A stretch of DNA of 64,000 nucleotides from Epilithonimonas mollis (lineage in GTDB: Bacteria; Bacteroidota; Bacteroidia; Flavobacteriales; Weeksellaceae): positions 434,001 to 498,000 of the forward strand of contig NZ_FRAM01000002.1 in the NCBI RefSeq assembly GCF_900142325.1. The letters are read 5' to 3'. The notes under the pieces were generated by a model. That model was given only the letters and a program-made list of their open reading frames with translations, did no database searches and had not been told where the DNA came from. Positions 52,406-62,555 of the stretch are shown here, one piece after another. Made by a program: the position numbers and the translations under genes. Position 1 is the stretch's first letter, and each line of letters opens with the position of its first letter.

Positions 52406-54064
52406 ATGATGGACGAGAACATAGATATCTGGTGGCTCAACGAAGAATCTGAGCAGATGCTGAACAGAGGCTACCTTCTGAAAGGGGAAACCGTGGAAGG
52501 TGCGATCGACAGGATTACAACTGCAGCAGCAAAACGTCTTTATAAACCGGAATTGCAACCGGCTTTCAAAGAGATGATTGTCAAAGGCTGGATTAGTTTT
52601 TCGTCACCGGTCTGGGCCAATATGGGAACGCAGCGTGGCTTGCCGATCTCTTGTTTTAATGTTCATATTCCGGATAATATCGAAGGCATTACTCACAAAT
52701 TGGGTGAAGTCATTATGCAGACGAAAATCGGAGGCGGAACTTCTGGTTATTTCGGCGAGCTGAGAAACAGAGGAACAGCGGTTACAGACAACGGAAAATC
52801 TTCCGGAGCGGTTTCTTTTATGAAATTGTACGATACCGCAATGGATGTGGTTTCTCAGGGCGGTGTGAGGAGAGGTGCTTTCGCAGCGTATCTTGACATC
52901 GATCACGGCGATATTGAAGAATTTTTGAGTATCAAAGATATCGGAAGCCCGATTCAGAACTTGTTTACAGGTGTATGTGTTCCGGATTACTGGATGCAGG
53001 ATATGATTGATGGCGATGTAGAGAAGAGAAAAATCTGGGCAAGGGTCTTGGAAAGCCGTCAGCAAAAAGGTTTACCTTATATTTTCTTCACAGATAACGT
53101 GAACAGAAACAAACCTCAGGTTTATAAAGATGCCGGATTGATGGTGAATGCAAGTAACTTATGCTCCGAGATTATGTTGCCGTCAACTGCTAACGAATCT
53201 TTCATCTGCTGTCTGTCTTCAATGAACCTTGAATTGTATGATGAATGGAAAGATACCAACGCTGTGAAATTAGCGATCTATTTCTTAGATGCCGTTCTTT
53301 CAGAATTCATTGAGAAAACAGAAGGTAATTATTACCTGACATCGGCAAGAAACTTTGCAATGCGTCATAGAGCTTTAGGATTAGGTGTTTTGGGATATCA
53401 TTCTTATCTTCAGAAGAATATGATTCCGTTTGAAAGTTTCCAGGCGACTCAGTTCAATGCAAGAGCATTCCGACATATTAAAGAACAATCTGAAATTGCG
53501 TCGAAAGAATTGGCAAACATCTATGGCGAACCGGACATGTTGAAAGGCTATGGAATGAGAAATACAACGCTGATGGCCATTGCGCCAACAACTTCCAGTT
53601 CTGCAATTTTGGGACAAACTTCTCCTGGTATTGAGCCTTTCGCTTCCAACTATTACAAAGCAGGTTTGGCCAAAGGAAACTTTATGCGTAAGAACAAATA
53701 TCTGGCAAAATTGTTAGACGAAAAAGGTCTTGACAATGAAGAAACATGGAGAACGATTATGCTGAATCACGGTTCTGTTCAGCACCTTGAAGGATTGACA
53801 GATGATGAGAAAGCGGTTTTCAAAACGTTCAGAGAGATTTCTCCGATGGAAATCGTTTCGCAGGCAGCCCAAAGACAACAGTATATAGACCAGGCTCAGT
53901 CTCTTAACTTGCAGATTCCTTCCACAATGCCGGTTAAAGATGTAAATTACGTGATGATAGAAGCTTGGAAAAAAGGGGTGAAAACATTGTATTACCAAAG
54001 AAGTTCTTCGGTTTCCAAAGAATTGATGGTAAACTTTGTGACTTGCTCGGCTTGTGAAGCGTAG
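52406..54064 (+). CDS. nrdA: Ribonucleotide reductase class I, large subunit, compact form
   Basis: 552 residues, much shorter than E. coli NrdA (761). Catalytic residues are present: C83 (LPISCFNV), N251/C253/E255 (NASNLCSEIMLP), C268 or C269 in ESFICCLSSMNL, the Tyr pair in TLYYQRSS and the C-terminal redox CSAC. The N-terminal ATP-cone is missing; the chain starts directly at the alpha-helical domain. The enzyme reduces ribonucleoside diphosphates for DNA synthesis. Two ATG codons stand in tandem at 52406. Confidence 0.96.
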   Translation: MMDENIDIWWLNEESEQMLNRGYLLKGETVEGAIDRITTAAAKRLYKPELQPAFKEMIVKGWISFSSPVWANMGTQRGLPISCFNVHIPDNIEGITHKLGEVIMQTKIGGGTSGYFGELRNRGTAVTDNGKSSGAVSFMKLYDTAMDVVSQGGVRRGAFAAYLDIDHGDIEEFLSIKDIGSPIQNLFTGVCVPDYWMQDMIDGDVEKRKIWARVLESRQQKGLPYIFFTDNVNRNKPQVYKDAGLMVNASNLCSEIMLPSTANESFICCLSSMNLELYDEWKDTNAVKLAIYFLDAVLSEFIEKTEGNYYLTSARNFAMRHRALGLGVLGYHSYLQKNMIPFESFQATQFNARAFRHIKEQSEIASKELANIYGEPDMLKGYGMRNTTLMAIAPTTSSSAILGQTSPGIEPFASNYYKAGLAKGNFMRKNKYLAKLLDEKGLDNEETWRTIMLNHGSVQHLEGLTDDEKAVFKTFREISPMEIVSQAAQRQQYIDQAQSLNLQIPSTMPVKDVNYVMIEAWKKGVKTLYYQRSSSVSKELMVNFVTCSACEA

Positions 54065-54094
54065 AAATTAATAAAAAATTAAGAATTGATAATT

Positions 54095-54126
54095 AAAACC
54101 ATCTTGTTACAAAATGAGGTGGTTTT
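54095..54126 (+). terminator. Terminator of the nrd genes
   Basis: Stem AAAACCATCT / AGGTGGTTTT with G-U pairing, followed by a T-run. Confidence 0.75.
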
Positions 54127-54176
54127 TTTGTTAACTTTAAACTTCTAATTTAACATAACCTCTAACTTCTCACAAA

Positions 54177-55064
54177 ATGAAATTCGGACAAGTTGCTGAC
54201 CCGTCACAAATCGATTTTACTTTGCCAAAAGACCACCCTCAGAACAAATTCATTCTAAATCAGAATAAAAAAGGTTTGGACAATATTTCTATCGGTTGTG
54301 CAAAATGGAACAAGACCGACCTCAAAGGTTTCTATCCGAAAGGAACAAAAGATGAATTGACATATTACGCCACTCAATTTAATTCGATTGAGCTGAATGC
54401 AACTTTCTACGGAATGCCAACTGCGGAACAGGTTCAGACCTGGAAAGAAAAAACGCCGAAAGATTTCAAGTTCTTCCCGAAAATAACCAACACGGTTTCA
54501 CACTTCCGAAGATTGCTGAATATTACAGATGTCGTGACGCAATTCGCTTCAGCAGTTCTTAATTTTGATGAAAAGTTGGGAATGGTTTTTCTACAGCTTC
54601 ATGATAATTTCAAACCCAAAGATTACGAACGTCTGGAAAAATTCGTGCAGGATTGGCCAAAAGAAGTGCCTTTGGCAATAGAATTAAGAAACACGGAATG
54701 GTTTACCGATGAAGAAATATTCAATACCGTTTGTGAATTATTTGAAATGAACAATATAACAAACATCATTGTAGATACAGCCGGACGAAGAGACATGCTT
54801 CACATGCGACTGACAACACCGAATGCTTTTATCCGGTATGTTGGAGCTAACGCTGATAGTGATTATGCGAGATTGGAAGATTGGCTGGAAAGATTGACAC
54901 AATGGAAAAAAGAAGGTTTGCAGAATCTGTATTTTTTTGTCCATCAGAATATTGAAAAAGCATCACCATTATTGTCATCCCATTTGATACAGAAAATGAA
55001 TGAAAAATGGAAAACGGATCTCCATATTCCGGTGATGGCAGATAGTCAGCCAACTTTATTTTAA
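54177..55064 (+). CDS. DUF72 (YecE-like) protein
   Basis: 295 residues with the DUF72 features SIGCAKWNKTDLKGFYPKGT, FNSIELNATFYGMPT, FFPKITNTVSHFRRL and the later LRNTEWFTDEEIF. The family has a TIM-barrel fold and no proven activity. The N-terminal 40 residues are an extra segment compared with E. coli YecE. Single-gene unit with its own terminator. Confidence 0.9.
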   Translation: MKFGQVADPSQIDFTLPKDHPQNKFILNQNKKGLDNISIGCAKWNKTDLKGFYPKGTKDELTYYATQFNSIELNATFYGMPTAEQVQTWKEKTPKDFKFFPKITNTVSHFRRLLNITDVVTQFASAVLNFDEKLGMVFLQLHDNFKPKDYERLEKFVQDWPKEVPLAIELRNTEWFTDEEIFNTVCELFEMNNITNIIVDTAGRRDMLHMRLTTPNAFIRYVGANADSDYARLEDWLERLTQWKKEGLQNLYFFVHQNIEKASPLLSSHLIQKMNEKWKTDLHIPVMADSQPTLF

Positions 55065-55073
55065 AAAACTAAA

Positions 55074-55099
55074 AATTCCCTTCCAAAAAGAAGGGAATT
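55074..55099 (+). terminator. Terminator after the DUF72 gene
   Basis: Perfect 10-bp stem AATTCCCTTC / GAAGGGAATT with a 6-base loop, followed by GATTTTTTAATG. Its reverse side may also serve the small reverse gene. Confidence 0.85.
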
Positions 55100-55163
55100 G
55101 ATTTTTTAATGATTCTTGCCGCTATAGGATTGGCATAAACTGAATTTTTTGGCGGACGATTTA

Positions 55164-55457
55164 TTAAGCCAAAAACTTAAGCTCTTTGTCTTTAAAGTTA
55201 TTATTTTCAACAAGTTTTTGCATAGCTTTCATTGTTTTTCTTCGGAGCTTTGCAAGGATGCGGACATTTTTATCATCGCTGTAATCGAAAATATCATCCT
55301 CGAAAGAAAATACATCGCCTTTTTTGAAGCTGATATTGTTTTTCATTTCTTTCAGCAGCATCAGATTGGTCATAACTCTGAGCGAGGCACTTTCGGCAGC
55401 TTCCATGTGCTTCAGAGATTTTAGGAGTTCCTTTTTATATTTTTTCTTGGATTTCAT
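55164..55457 (-). CDS. Small charged hypothetical protein
   Basis: 97 residues, very rich in Lys and Glu. It starts MKSKKKYKKELLKSLKHMEA and contains FKKGDVFSFEDDIFDYSDD. Predicted helical and cytosolic. No known family. It lies alone, divergent from glyA. Confidence 0.6.
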   Translation of the reverse strand: MKSKKKYKKELLKSLKHMEAAESASLRVMTNLMLLKEMKNNISFKKGDVFSFEDDIFDYSDDKNVRILAKLRRKTMKAMQKLVENNNFKDKELKFLA

Positions 55458-55591
55458 ATAAAGAATTTATTTGTTTTGATTAATTACAATCGTTTTTCTG
55501 AAATTATGTTTTGTGGCAAATTTATGAATTTCGATTTAATTTTTTAAAAATGTTAATCTCGGAAAGTTATAAAAATATCTTCGGAATTTCT

Positions 55592-55599
55592 TACTTTTG
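55592..55599 (+). promoter_or_regulatory. -7 element (TACTTTTG) for glyA
   Basis: TACTTTTG matches the consensus and is 19 bases before the glyA ATG. The -33 region has no TTG. Confidence 0.6.
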
Positions 55600-55618
55600 G
55601 GAAAAATAAATCTAAGAA

Positions 55619-56887
55619 ATGCAAGACCCGATTTTCGACCTTATTGAAAAAGAAAGACAAAGACAAACACACGGCATTGAACTGATTGCTTCGGAAAATT
55701 TTGTTTCTGACAATGTGATGAAAGCAATGGGAAGCGTGTTGACCAATAAATATGCAGAAGGTTATCCCGGGCGTAGATATTACGGCGGATGCGAAGTGGT
55801 CGATGAGGTAGAGCAATTGGCCATCGACAGAGCAAAAGAATTGTTCGGGGTGGATTATGTGAACGTTCAGCCACATTCCGGTTCTCAGGCTAATGCCGCG
55901 ATTTACCTTTCAGTTCTGAAACCAGGCGACAAAGTGATGGGAATGGATCTGTCGATGGGCGGACATCTCACGCACGGTTCGGCGGTCAATTTCTCAGGAA
56001 TCCAGTATCAGGTTTGTTCTTATGGTGTTCAGAGAGAAACCGGTCTTATCGATTATGATCAGATGAGAGAAGTAGCTTTAAGAGAAAAGCCAAAAATGCT
56101 GATTGCCGGATTTTCTGCTTATTCCAGAGATTTGGATTATGCTAAATTCCGTGAAGTAGCGGATGAAATTGGTGCGACACTTTGGGCGGATATTGCGCAT
56201 CCTGCTGGTTTGGTGGCGAAAGGTCTTCTGAATAATCCATTTGAGCATTGCCATGTTGTAACGACTACGACTCACAAAACCTTGAGAGGTCCAAGAGGCG
56301 GAATGATCATGATGGGGAAGGATTTTGAAAATACCTATGGACATAAAACACCAAAAGGAGAAATTAAATTAATGAGTGCTGTTTTGGACAGTGCCGTTTT
56401 CCCGGGAATACAAGGTGGTCCGTTGGAACATGTGATTGGTGCGAAAGCTGTTGCATTTGCAGAAGCTATTGATTCTAAATTTGAAGTTTATGCAAAGCAA
56501 GTAAAAGCTAATGCTCAGGCTTTGGCAAAAGCAATGATAGATTTAGGTTTCGAGATCGTGAGCGGCGGAACAGATAATCATCTGATGCTAATCGATTTGA
56601 GAAGCAAAAACGTGAACGGAAAAGAAACTGAGAAAGCTTTGGTAAAAGCCGATATCACTTGTAACAAAAATATGGTTCCTTTTGATGATAAATCGCCTTT
56701 CACAACTTCCGGAATCCGTCTGGGAACTGCAGCAATTACTACCAGAGGGTTGAAAGAAAATGATATGGCAACTATTGCGAATTTGATTTCTGAAGTGGTT
56801 GATGATATTAAAGATGAAAATGTGTTGGAAGTTGTCAAGAAAAAAGTCAATCAGTTAATGGAAGGAAAAGCACTTTTCAGCTATTAA
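55619..56887 (+). CDS. glyA: Serine hydroxymethyltransferase
   Basis: 422 residues with [40 protein letters not shown] and the PLP-lysine segment [14 protein letters not shown] (K220). The enzyme makes glycine and methylene-THF from serine. Full length. Bounded by its own -7 element and a bidirectional terminator. Confidence 0.98.
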   Translation: MQDPIFDLIEKERQRQTHGIELIASENFVSDNVMKAMGSVLTNKYAEGYPGRRYYGGCEVVDEVEQLAIDRAKELFGVDYVNVQPHSGSQANAAIYLSVLKPGDKVMGMDLSMGGHLTHGSAVNFSGIQYQVCSYGVQRETGLIDYDQMREVALREKPKMLIAGFSAYSRDLDYAKFREVADEIGATLWADIAHPAGLVAKGLLNNPFEHCHVVTTTTHKTLRGPRGGMIMMGKDFENTYGHKTPKGEIKLMSAVLDSAVFPGIQGGPLEHVIGAKAVAFAEAIDSKFEVYAKQVKANAQALAKAMIDLGFEIVSGGTDNHLMLIDLRSKNVNGKETEKALVKADITCNKNMVPFDDKSPFTTSGIRLGTAAITTRGLKENDMATIANLISEVVDDIKDENVLEVVKKKVNQLMEGKALFSY

Positions 56888-56900
56888 CCTAGAATAAAAC

Positions 56901-56932
56901 AAAAAAGGATAAATAATAATTTATCCTTTTTT
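56901..56932. terminator. Bidirectional terminator between glyA and the acyltransferase
   Basis: Stem AAAAAAGGATAAA / TTTATCCTTTTTT with a short loop; works in both directions. Confidence 0.85.
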
Positions 56933-56956
56933 GTTTACAAATTCGCTATAGTTTAG

Positions 56957-58069
56957 TCAGGAAGGACTATTTGTGCTATGTATTACGCTGAATTTATTTT
57001 TGAGCTTAATAAACTTTTTTTCAAAAAATTCATAACTAAAGTATGAAACTAAAATTGTAGTAATAACAATTGTGATTACAATACAAATACTTTTTACCCT
57101 TTCATCCTGAATATTATCAAAAAGGATAGTTTGGTAGAATAAAAAAATAATAAGAGGATGATAAACATAAATGCCATAAGAATATTTCCCTAAAAAATTT
57201 AAGACTTTATTTTCCAAATTTATTATCCGATTGGTAATGTTTATTTGACCAATAATAATAATACCAGTCGCAAGAGTGATAAGTTCCATTGATACAATTG
57301 AATTGACTATTTCGTAATTAAGAATATGGATCAGAAATATTAACCAAGCAAAAGCTTGGATCCCTTTATGGTTCAAAAATGTTACAATCTTATTATTTTT
57401 GAAATGATAGAATGCTACAAGTCCTCCGAATATCATACAATCGAATCTGTTCATCGTAATCAAAATAGTGGGTATCTTAAATGGATAGAAATACCACATT
57501 AAGATACGAATGGAAATAAAACTGATAATAATGATTATCAAAAAATTTTCTATATTGATTTTCTTAAAGAAATGCGGCCAAAAGAGATAAAACTGTTCTT
57601 CAACAGCTATAGACCATAAATGCGTACATAAAGGTATAGCTTTTCCTATCAAAAATGGTATGTTAGCTAATAAGAAGGTATATAAAGCTAAAATATTCAG
57701 ATTAGGAGATTTAGTGTTGAAAAAATAATACACTAATATAGAAATGAATAAATAAAAATAATATAAGGGCCAAATTCTTAATATTCGACGGATGTAGAAG
57801 TTCTTTTTATTAATATAATCATTTTCTTTTTTTTCAAGTAGTAGAAGATAAGTAATTAAAAAACCACTTAAAACAAAAAACATAGTGACACCTTGTTCAC
57901 CTAGTTTCCAACCATAGGTCTGACCATTTTCACTTTTACCGAAAAATGTAAAAAAATCTATTTTGAATTTAATGAGATTTTCATTAATATGCATTATCAT
58001 AACACCAATAGCAGCTATAGCGCGTATGCCATTTAGTCCAGGTAAATATAGGTTTTTATGTGTAATCAT
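56957..58069 (-). CDS. Acyltransferase family 3 (OafA/YrhL-like) membrane protein
   Basis: 370 residues with about ten membrane helices. The N-terminus has LNGIRAIAAIGVMIMHINEN, including the His of the R-x10-H motif of this family, then GVTMFFVLSGFLITYLLLLE. Members O-acetylate surface sugars or peptidoglycan. The coding sequence is distinctly AT-rich compared with glyA and nrdA, which suggests transfer, as is common for surface-sugar genes. A -7 element (TAATTTTG, reverse strand, 58079-58086) precedes the start. Confidence 0.9.
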   Translation of the reverse strand: MITHKNLYLPGLNGIRAIAAIGVMIMHINENLIKFKIDFFTFFGKSENGQTYGWKLGEQGVTMFFVLSGFLITYLLLLEKKENDYINKKNFYIRRILRIWPLYYFYLFISILVYYFFNTKSPNLNILALYTFLLANIPFLIGKAIPLCTHLWSIAVEEQFYLFWPHFFKKINIENFLIIIIISFISIRILMWYFYPFKIPTILITMNRFDCMIFGGLVAFYHFKNNKIVTFLNHKGIQAFAWLIFLIHILNYEIVNSIVSMELITLATGIIIIGQINITNRIINLENKVLNFLGKYSYGIYVYHPLIIFLFYQTILFDNIQDERVKSICIVITIVITTILVSYFSYEFFEKKFIKLKNKFSVIHSTNSPS

Positions 58070-58145
58070 TAGTTCTCACAAAATTATAACGTGCGAAAAT
58101 ACAAAATTATTGACGCTTTCAATTTAACAATCTAATTATTTATTC

Positions 58146-58610
58146 TTGGAGAAGAAATCCTATACTTTCGAAGAAATAAAACAAAAACTGGTAAATTATT
58201 GTGTTTACCAGGACAGATGCCATTCCGAAATCGAGCAGAAGATGAGAGATTTTCTTTTGATTCCTGAAGCTAAGGACGATATTCTTCTTTATCTGATGAA
58301 GGAAAATTACCTGAATGAGGAACGCTTTACAAGAAGTTATATCCGGGGCAAGTTCTATATGAAACATTGGGGAAGAAATAAAATCAAAATAAACCTAAAA
58401 CAAAAAGGCATTACGGAGAAATTAATTTCCAGGTGTATGGATGAGATAGATGATGAGGATTATGCAAAGGCTATCAATAAAATTTATAATGATTATTTTT
58501 CCAAGCAGAGCGGAATAAAAACTTACCAGAAAAAATCTAAGACAATCAGTCATTTATTATCAAAAGGCTATGAATACGATGTCATTTTAGACGTTTTAGA
58601 GAATGAATAA
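58146..58610 (+). CDS. recX: Regulatory protein RecX
   Basis: 154 residues from a TTG start at 58146 (EKKSYTFEEIKQKLVNYCVY). It has the RecX three-helix repeats (CHSEIEQKMRDFLLIPEAKD; YLNEERFTRSYIRGKFYMKH; WGRNKIKINLKQKGI). RecX inhibits RecA filaments. recA is not in the window. Confidence 0.9.
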   Translation: MEKKSYTFEEIKQKLVNYCVYQDRCHSEIEQKMRDFLLIPEAKDDILLYLMKENYLNEERFTRSYIRGKFYMKHWGRNKIKINLKQKGITEKLISRCMDEIDDEDYAKAINKIYNDYFSKQSGIKTYQKKSKTISHLLSKGYEYDVILDVLENE

Positions 58611-58721
58611 AAAGCAATGTTATGTTAAATTAATACAGTAATACTTAACTCAATTAAAATTATTTCTTAAAAATTAATAAAAAATTCTTAATTTCGTCCC
58701 AAATTTGATCAATTAAAATTC

Positions 58722-59378
58722 ATGAAAAAGCTAATTATAATAGGTTTTGTATTGTTGATGGGGTTTGCCAATGCACAATTCATAAAATATGGGGTTACGG
58801 GAAGTTTCCATAACGGTTCTATTGCTGGAATCCATGGGATTTCAAAAAGTAGATTTGGAGGCAACATAGGCGTGTTTGCAGATTTAGCATTGGTGCCTAA
58901 TGATATTTATGATTCGGCTTGGCTGTATTTCACGCCGCAATTGGAATTTTATACCATAGGTGAGCGCGGAGACTGGGATGAGGATGGAAAGGATATGCAG
59001 AAGTATAGCAATACGTATGTTGCATTGCCGCTTTATATCAAATACTATATAAGAAATAGTGGATACAAAGGCGATATATATCTGATGGCAGGACCTAAAT
59101 TAGAGTTTTTGGCTTCTGAGAAACAGGAGGAAGGGTATGCTGCGTTGGAAGCTGCTTTTTCAGGCTATGATCCGGCTAAGTTTGGATTAGGAAGAAAAAT
59201 TAATACCTTTGGATATGGTGTTTCCATTAAAGCAGGCTCTAGAATCAATGATCAAATGGAAGTCTTTATAAGATTTGACAGAGGATTGTCAAAGGTCTAT
59301 TCGGATTACACAGCTCAGAATTCCTATAACAGGTTTTTAGGGATAGGTCTGAGTTATTATATTGGCCAGACAAACTAA
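58722..59378 (+). CDS. Outer-membrane beta-barrel protein (PorT-like)
   Basis: 218 residues with signal peptide MKKLIIIGFVLLMGFANAQ. Alternating beta-strands follow (GGNIGVFADLALVPND; LPLYIKYYIRNSGYKGDIYL; LGIGLSYYIG), ending in an aromatic residue near the C-terminus, as in small eight-strand barrels. It is located 40 bases before the wza gene. It may be a porin-family protein of unknown role or part of the export locus. Confidence 0.8.
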   Translation: MKKLIIIGFVLLMGFANAQFIKYGVTGSFHNGSIAGIHGISKSRFGGNIGVFADLALVPNDIYDSAWLYFTPQLEFYTIGERGDWDEDGKDMQKYSNTYVALPLYIKYYIRNSGYKGDIYLMAGPKLEFLASEKQEEGYAALEAAFSGYDPAKFGLGRKINTFGYGVSIKAGSRINDQMEVFIRFDRGLSKVYSDYTAQNSYNRFLGIGLSYYIGQTN

Positions 59379-59418
59379 TCTTCCAACTGCTGCAAAAATT
59401 TCGTTTGCAGATTTTACA

Positions 59419-60207
59419 ATGAAAAAACAGATATTTATATTACTGGTGTTTTCTCTGGTGTTGTCTTGCAAACCTAAAGAAAACATGGTTTATCTCAGTA
59501 ACCATAATTTTGAAAAGGAAGTTACGGAAGCGAGATATACAGGCTTAAAGATTAAAGAAGGGGACATTCTGGAGATTGTAGTATCTGCATTTGATGAAAA
59601 TGCTGTAAAGCCTTTTAATCTTTCTACTGTAACAACTACTAATACAAGCACATCAGACGGATCTGTGCAGACTGCGCAGGCCAGCCGTTATACTGTATCA
59701 TCCGATGGTTTTGTATCGGTGCCTGTTCTCGGCAGAGTCTATTGTCAGGGAATGACGAAACTTCAGCTCAAAGAGGACTTGGAACAAAGGCTGAAAGTTT
59801 ATTTAACTGACCCTATGGTGGATGTGAGACTTACTAATCTCAATATTAGTGTATTGGGCGAGGTTAAAAATCCGGGAACTAAGACTTCGGTGAATGAAAG
59901 GATCAACCTCTTCCAGGCATTGGCTATGGCTGGTGATATGACTGATGCTGCAAACAGAACCAATGTGAAGCTGTTACGATATTCCGAAAATACTAAAAAA
60001 GATTCTGTAATCAATTTAGACTTTTCAGAGGCATCGATTGTTGATTCGCCATATTACTACCTCCAGCAGAATGATATTCTTTATGTAGAGCCGGATAAGA
60101 ATAAGCAGATTGCAGCCAATACCACAAATCCTAACAGAGCATTATTTTTACAGGTACTGACTGTTGTTATCGCGCTTTCAGCTGTACTAATCAGATTTGC
60201 AAATTAA
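59419..60207 (+). CDS. wza: Polysaccharide export lipoprotein (Wza-like)
   Basis: 262 residues from the ATG at 59419. The lipoprotein signal MKKQIFILLVFSLVLSC has its lipid-modified Cys at residue 17. The poly-export domain includes IKEGDILEIVVSAFDENAVK and VSVPVLGRVYCQGMTK. A SLBB domain follows (NISVLGEVKNPGTKTSVNER), and the C-terminal membrane helix is LFLQVLTVVIALSAVLIRF. It forms the outer-membrane channel for capsule or exopolysaccharide. Three bases before the kinase gene. A start at 59362 would overlap the upstream gene. Confidence 0.92.
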   Translation: MKKQIFILLVFSLVLSCKPKENMVYLSNHNFEKEVTEARYTGLKIKEGDILEIVVSAFDENAVKPFNLSTVTTTNTSTSDGSVQTAQASRYTVSSDGFVSVPVLGRVYCQGMTKLQLKEDLEQRLKVYLTDPMVDVRLTNLNISVLGEVKNPGTKTSVNERINLFQALAMAGDMTDAANRTNVKLLRYSENTKKDSVINLDFSEASIVDSPYYYLQQNDILYVEPDKNKQIAANTTNPNRALFLQVLTVVIALSAVLIRFAN

Positions 60208-60210
60208 CCA

Positions 60211-62523
60211 ATGGAATTATTAGATCCGCAGACGGGAAACCATAAAAAAATAAATTTCAAAAAAGAGCTGTTTAGATTTTTGAAGCATTGGCCATGGATT
60301 ATTGCCAGTGTTGTTATTTTCTATCTGGCAGCTTACTTTTATCTCAAATATACACAGCCTCAGTATCTCTCCAAAACCATGCTGTTGTTTCAGGAAACCA
60401 AGACGGACAAAGGGGCTTTGTCTGACCTCAAGAATCTGGGTATGGGAGTTAGTGGAGATAATGAGCTGCAGGGAGAGGCAGCTATTATTGTTTCTAAGCC
60501 GGTAATAGAAAAAGTGGTTGCTAATTTGAATCTGGCTGTCAGCTTCTATGCCAAAGGGAAGATTCGGGAAATAGAACTTTACAACTTATCACCTTATTTG
60601 GCTAAGATCCATCATAATAAGAAGGATTTTATAGGAGCATCTTATTATATCGAGCCGGTTGGTAAAGACAATTTTAAACTGTCAGAAGGACCACTTCTTG
60701 GTAATAAAGAGGTTTTTCGTTACGGAGAATTGATAATCTTACCTTGGGGCAGTGTTTCTTTTACTAAGAACGATAAAGGTTTTCCACCGTATAGAAACTT
60801 GGTGGTTTTCAAAAACACCAAAGTGGTTGCGAACAGCCTTGAGAGCAGTCTTAATGTGAAACTGCCTAACGGGCTGCTGATGGAGATATCAATTAATGGA
60901 GAGGTGCCAAAAAAATCCGAGGATATACTGGATGAACTGGCGTACCAATATAATTTAGATGGAGTGGCCGATAAAAATGCGGAAGCTAAAAATACGGCGG
61001 AATTTATAGACGGCAGATTAGATTTAATTTCGGGAGACCTTGGAAAAATTGAGCTGGATAAGGAAAATTTTAAGAAAGCAAATAAAATTACAGATCTTGA
61101 TGTACAGGCGGGTATAGCGGTCAACCGTTTGTCCGGTAATGTAGAAAATATTTTTGCGGAGTCTTCCAAGCTAGAGATTCTGAATGCGGTTTTTAGCATG
61201 GCGTCATCAGGCAAAGAGCAACTGTTTCCTACAGGTTTGGGAATGCCGGAAGCTACCGAAGCGTTATTGCGACAGTATAATGAGATGTTATTGCTTAAAA
61301 AAAGAACGCTCAAGCAGGCAACTGCTGTCAATCCTGCCATCCGGGCTTTGGATAAGGATCTGGCAGAATTGATGAACCTGATTCGCAGCAGCGCACAGGA
61401 AAGCAGGTTTCAGTTACAGAAAAATATTGGACAGACCAATATGGAGATTGGCGAGGATAGAGCTTCAATTCTTAAATATCCTACTCAGGAACGCATATTC
61501 CGTAATATTGAACGCCAGAGGAATCTTAAAGAATCGCTGTATCTATATCTTTTGCAGAAAAGGGAAGAGAATGCGATTACCATGGCGGTCACTACGCCAA
61601 AGGCAAAAGTCGTAAATCCTGCATATACCGTTGGCATTGTAAAGCCTAATTACACACAGGTTCGGATATTGGCTTTGCTCATCGGTTTGATATTGCCATT
61701 GCTGATCATATTTATTAAGAACATACTGGATACCAAAGTCCGTTCAAGAGAAGATGTGGAAAGTTTGGGATCCAATATACCTGTTATTGCAGAAATTCCG
61801 CAGGCAGATGAGATTAAGCCGCTGGTTAGTGGTAATGATTTTACCATTTTTGCTGAATCATTCAGAATGCTGACTTCTAATCTTAAATTCTTGCTCAGAT
61901 CCAAAGAAATATATAAAGGGGGGGTTATTCTTATCACTTCATCGGTCAAAGGTGAAGGGAAAACAACTGTTTCTACCAATACGGCAGTCACACTGGCGGG
62001 AAGCGGTAAGGTGTTGTTGATAGGGGCGGATATCAGAAACCCTCAGCTCCAGCGGTTTATACCGGAGCGGAAAAAAGGATTGACAGATTATTTGATCTCA
62101 GAAGATAGCAGTGCAGAGTCATATATTGTCAATTCGGGCTTAGTAGAGAATTTGCATGTGATGTTCAGTGGGACAAAAGCACCTAATCCTAATGATCTGC
62201 TGGATATGAAAAAGTTTGATGCTATGATTGCAATGCTGAAGCAGAACTATGATTACATTATATTGGATTCTGCGCCACTGATGCTGGTAAGCGATTCTTT
62301 ACATCTGGTTGATATTGCAGATATTGTTGTTTACACGCTGAAGTCTGAGCTTACAGAAAAAGAAATGTTGAATTTTGCCATCAGATTCAAGCAGGATAAT
62401 GAGGTAAGTAATATGGTGTTTGTATTGAATAACGTAAAGCCGGAATATTCTAAATATGGCTATAAATATGGCTACGGATATTATTCGGATATAGAAAAAA
62501 AAGGATTTAGGAAATACTTTTAA
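60211..62523 (+). CDS. wzc: Polysaccharide co-polymerase / tyrosine autokinase (Wzc-like)
   Basis: 770 residues. A first membrane helix lies near residue 32 (WIIASVVIFYLAAYF), followed by a long periplasmic Wzz domain with coiled coils and a second helix near residue 495 (ILALLIGLILPLLIIFI). The cytosolic BY-kinase domain has Walker A SSVKGEGKTT (K584), Walker A' LLIGADIRNP and Walker B YIILDSAPLML. The C-terminus is a Tyr cluster (YSKYGYKYGYGYYSDIEKKG), the autophosphorylation sites. It pairs with Wza to control chain length and export. Confidence 0.95.
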   Translation: MELLDPQTGNHKKINFKKELFRFLKHWPWIIASVVIFYLAAYFYLKYTQPQYLSKTMLLFQETKTDKGALSDLKNLGMGVSGDNELQGEAAIIVSKPVIEKVVANLNLAVSFYAKGKIREIELYNLSPYLAKIHHNKKDFIGASYYIEPVGKDNFKLSEGPLLGNKEVFRYGELIILPWGSVSFTKNDKGFPPYRNLVVFKNTKVVANSLESSLNVKLPNGLLMEISINGEVPKKSEDILDELAYQYNLDGVADKNAEAKNTAEFIDGRLDLISGDLGKIELDKENFKKANKITDLDVQAGIAVNRLSGNVENIFAESSKLEILNAVFSMASSGKEQLFPTGLGMPEATEALLRQYNEMLLLKKRTLKQATAVNPAIRALDKDLAELMNLIRSSAQESRFQLQKNIGQTNMEIGEDRASILKYPTQERIFRNIERQRNLKESLYLYLLQKREENAITMAVTTPKAKVVNPAYTVGIVKPNYTQVRILALLIGLILPLLIIFIKNILDTKVRSREDVESLGSNIPVIAEIPQADEIKPLVSGNDFTIFAESFRMLTSNLKFLLRSKEIYKGGVILITSSVKGEGKTTVSTNTAVTLAGSGKVLLIGADIRNPQLQRFIPERKKGLTDYLISEDSSAESYIVNSGLVENLHVMFSGTKAPNPNDLLDMKKFDAMIAMLKQNYDYIILDSAPLMLVSDSLHLVDIADIVVYTLKSELTEKEMLNFAIRFKQDNEVSNMVFVLNNVKPEYSKYGYKYGYGYYSDIEKKGFRKYF

Positions 62524-62555
62524 TTTTCATTTTTTGATTTAATGCTATTGTCCAA

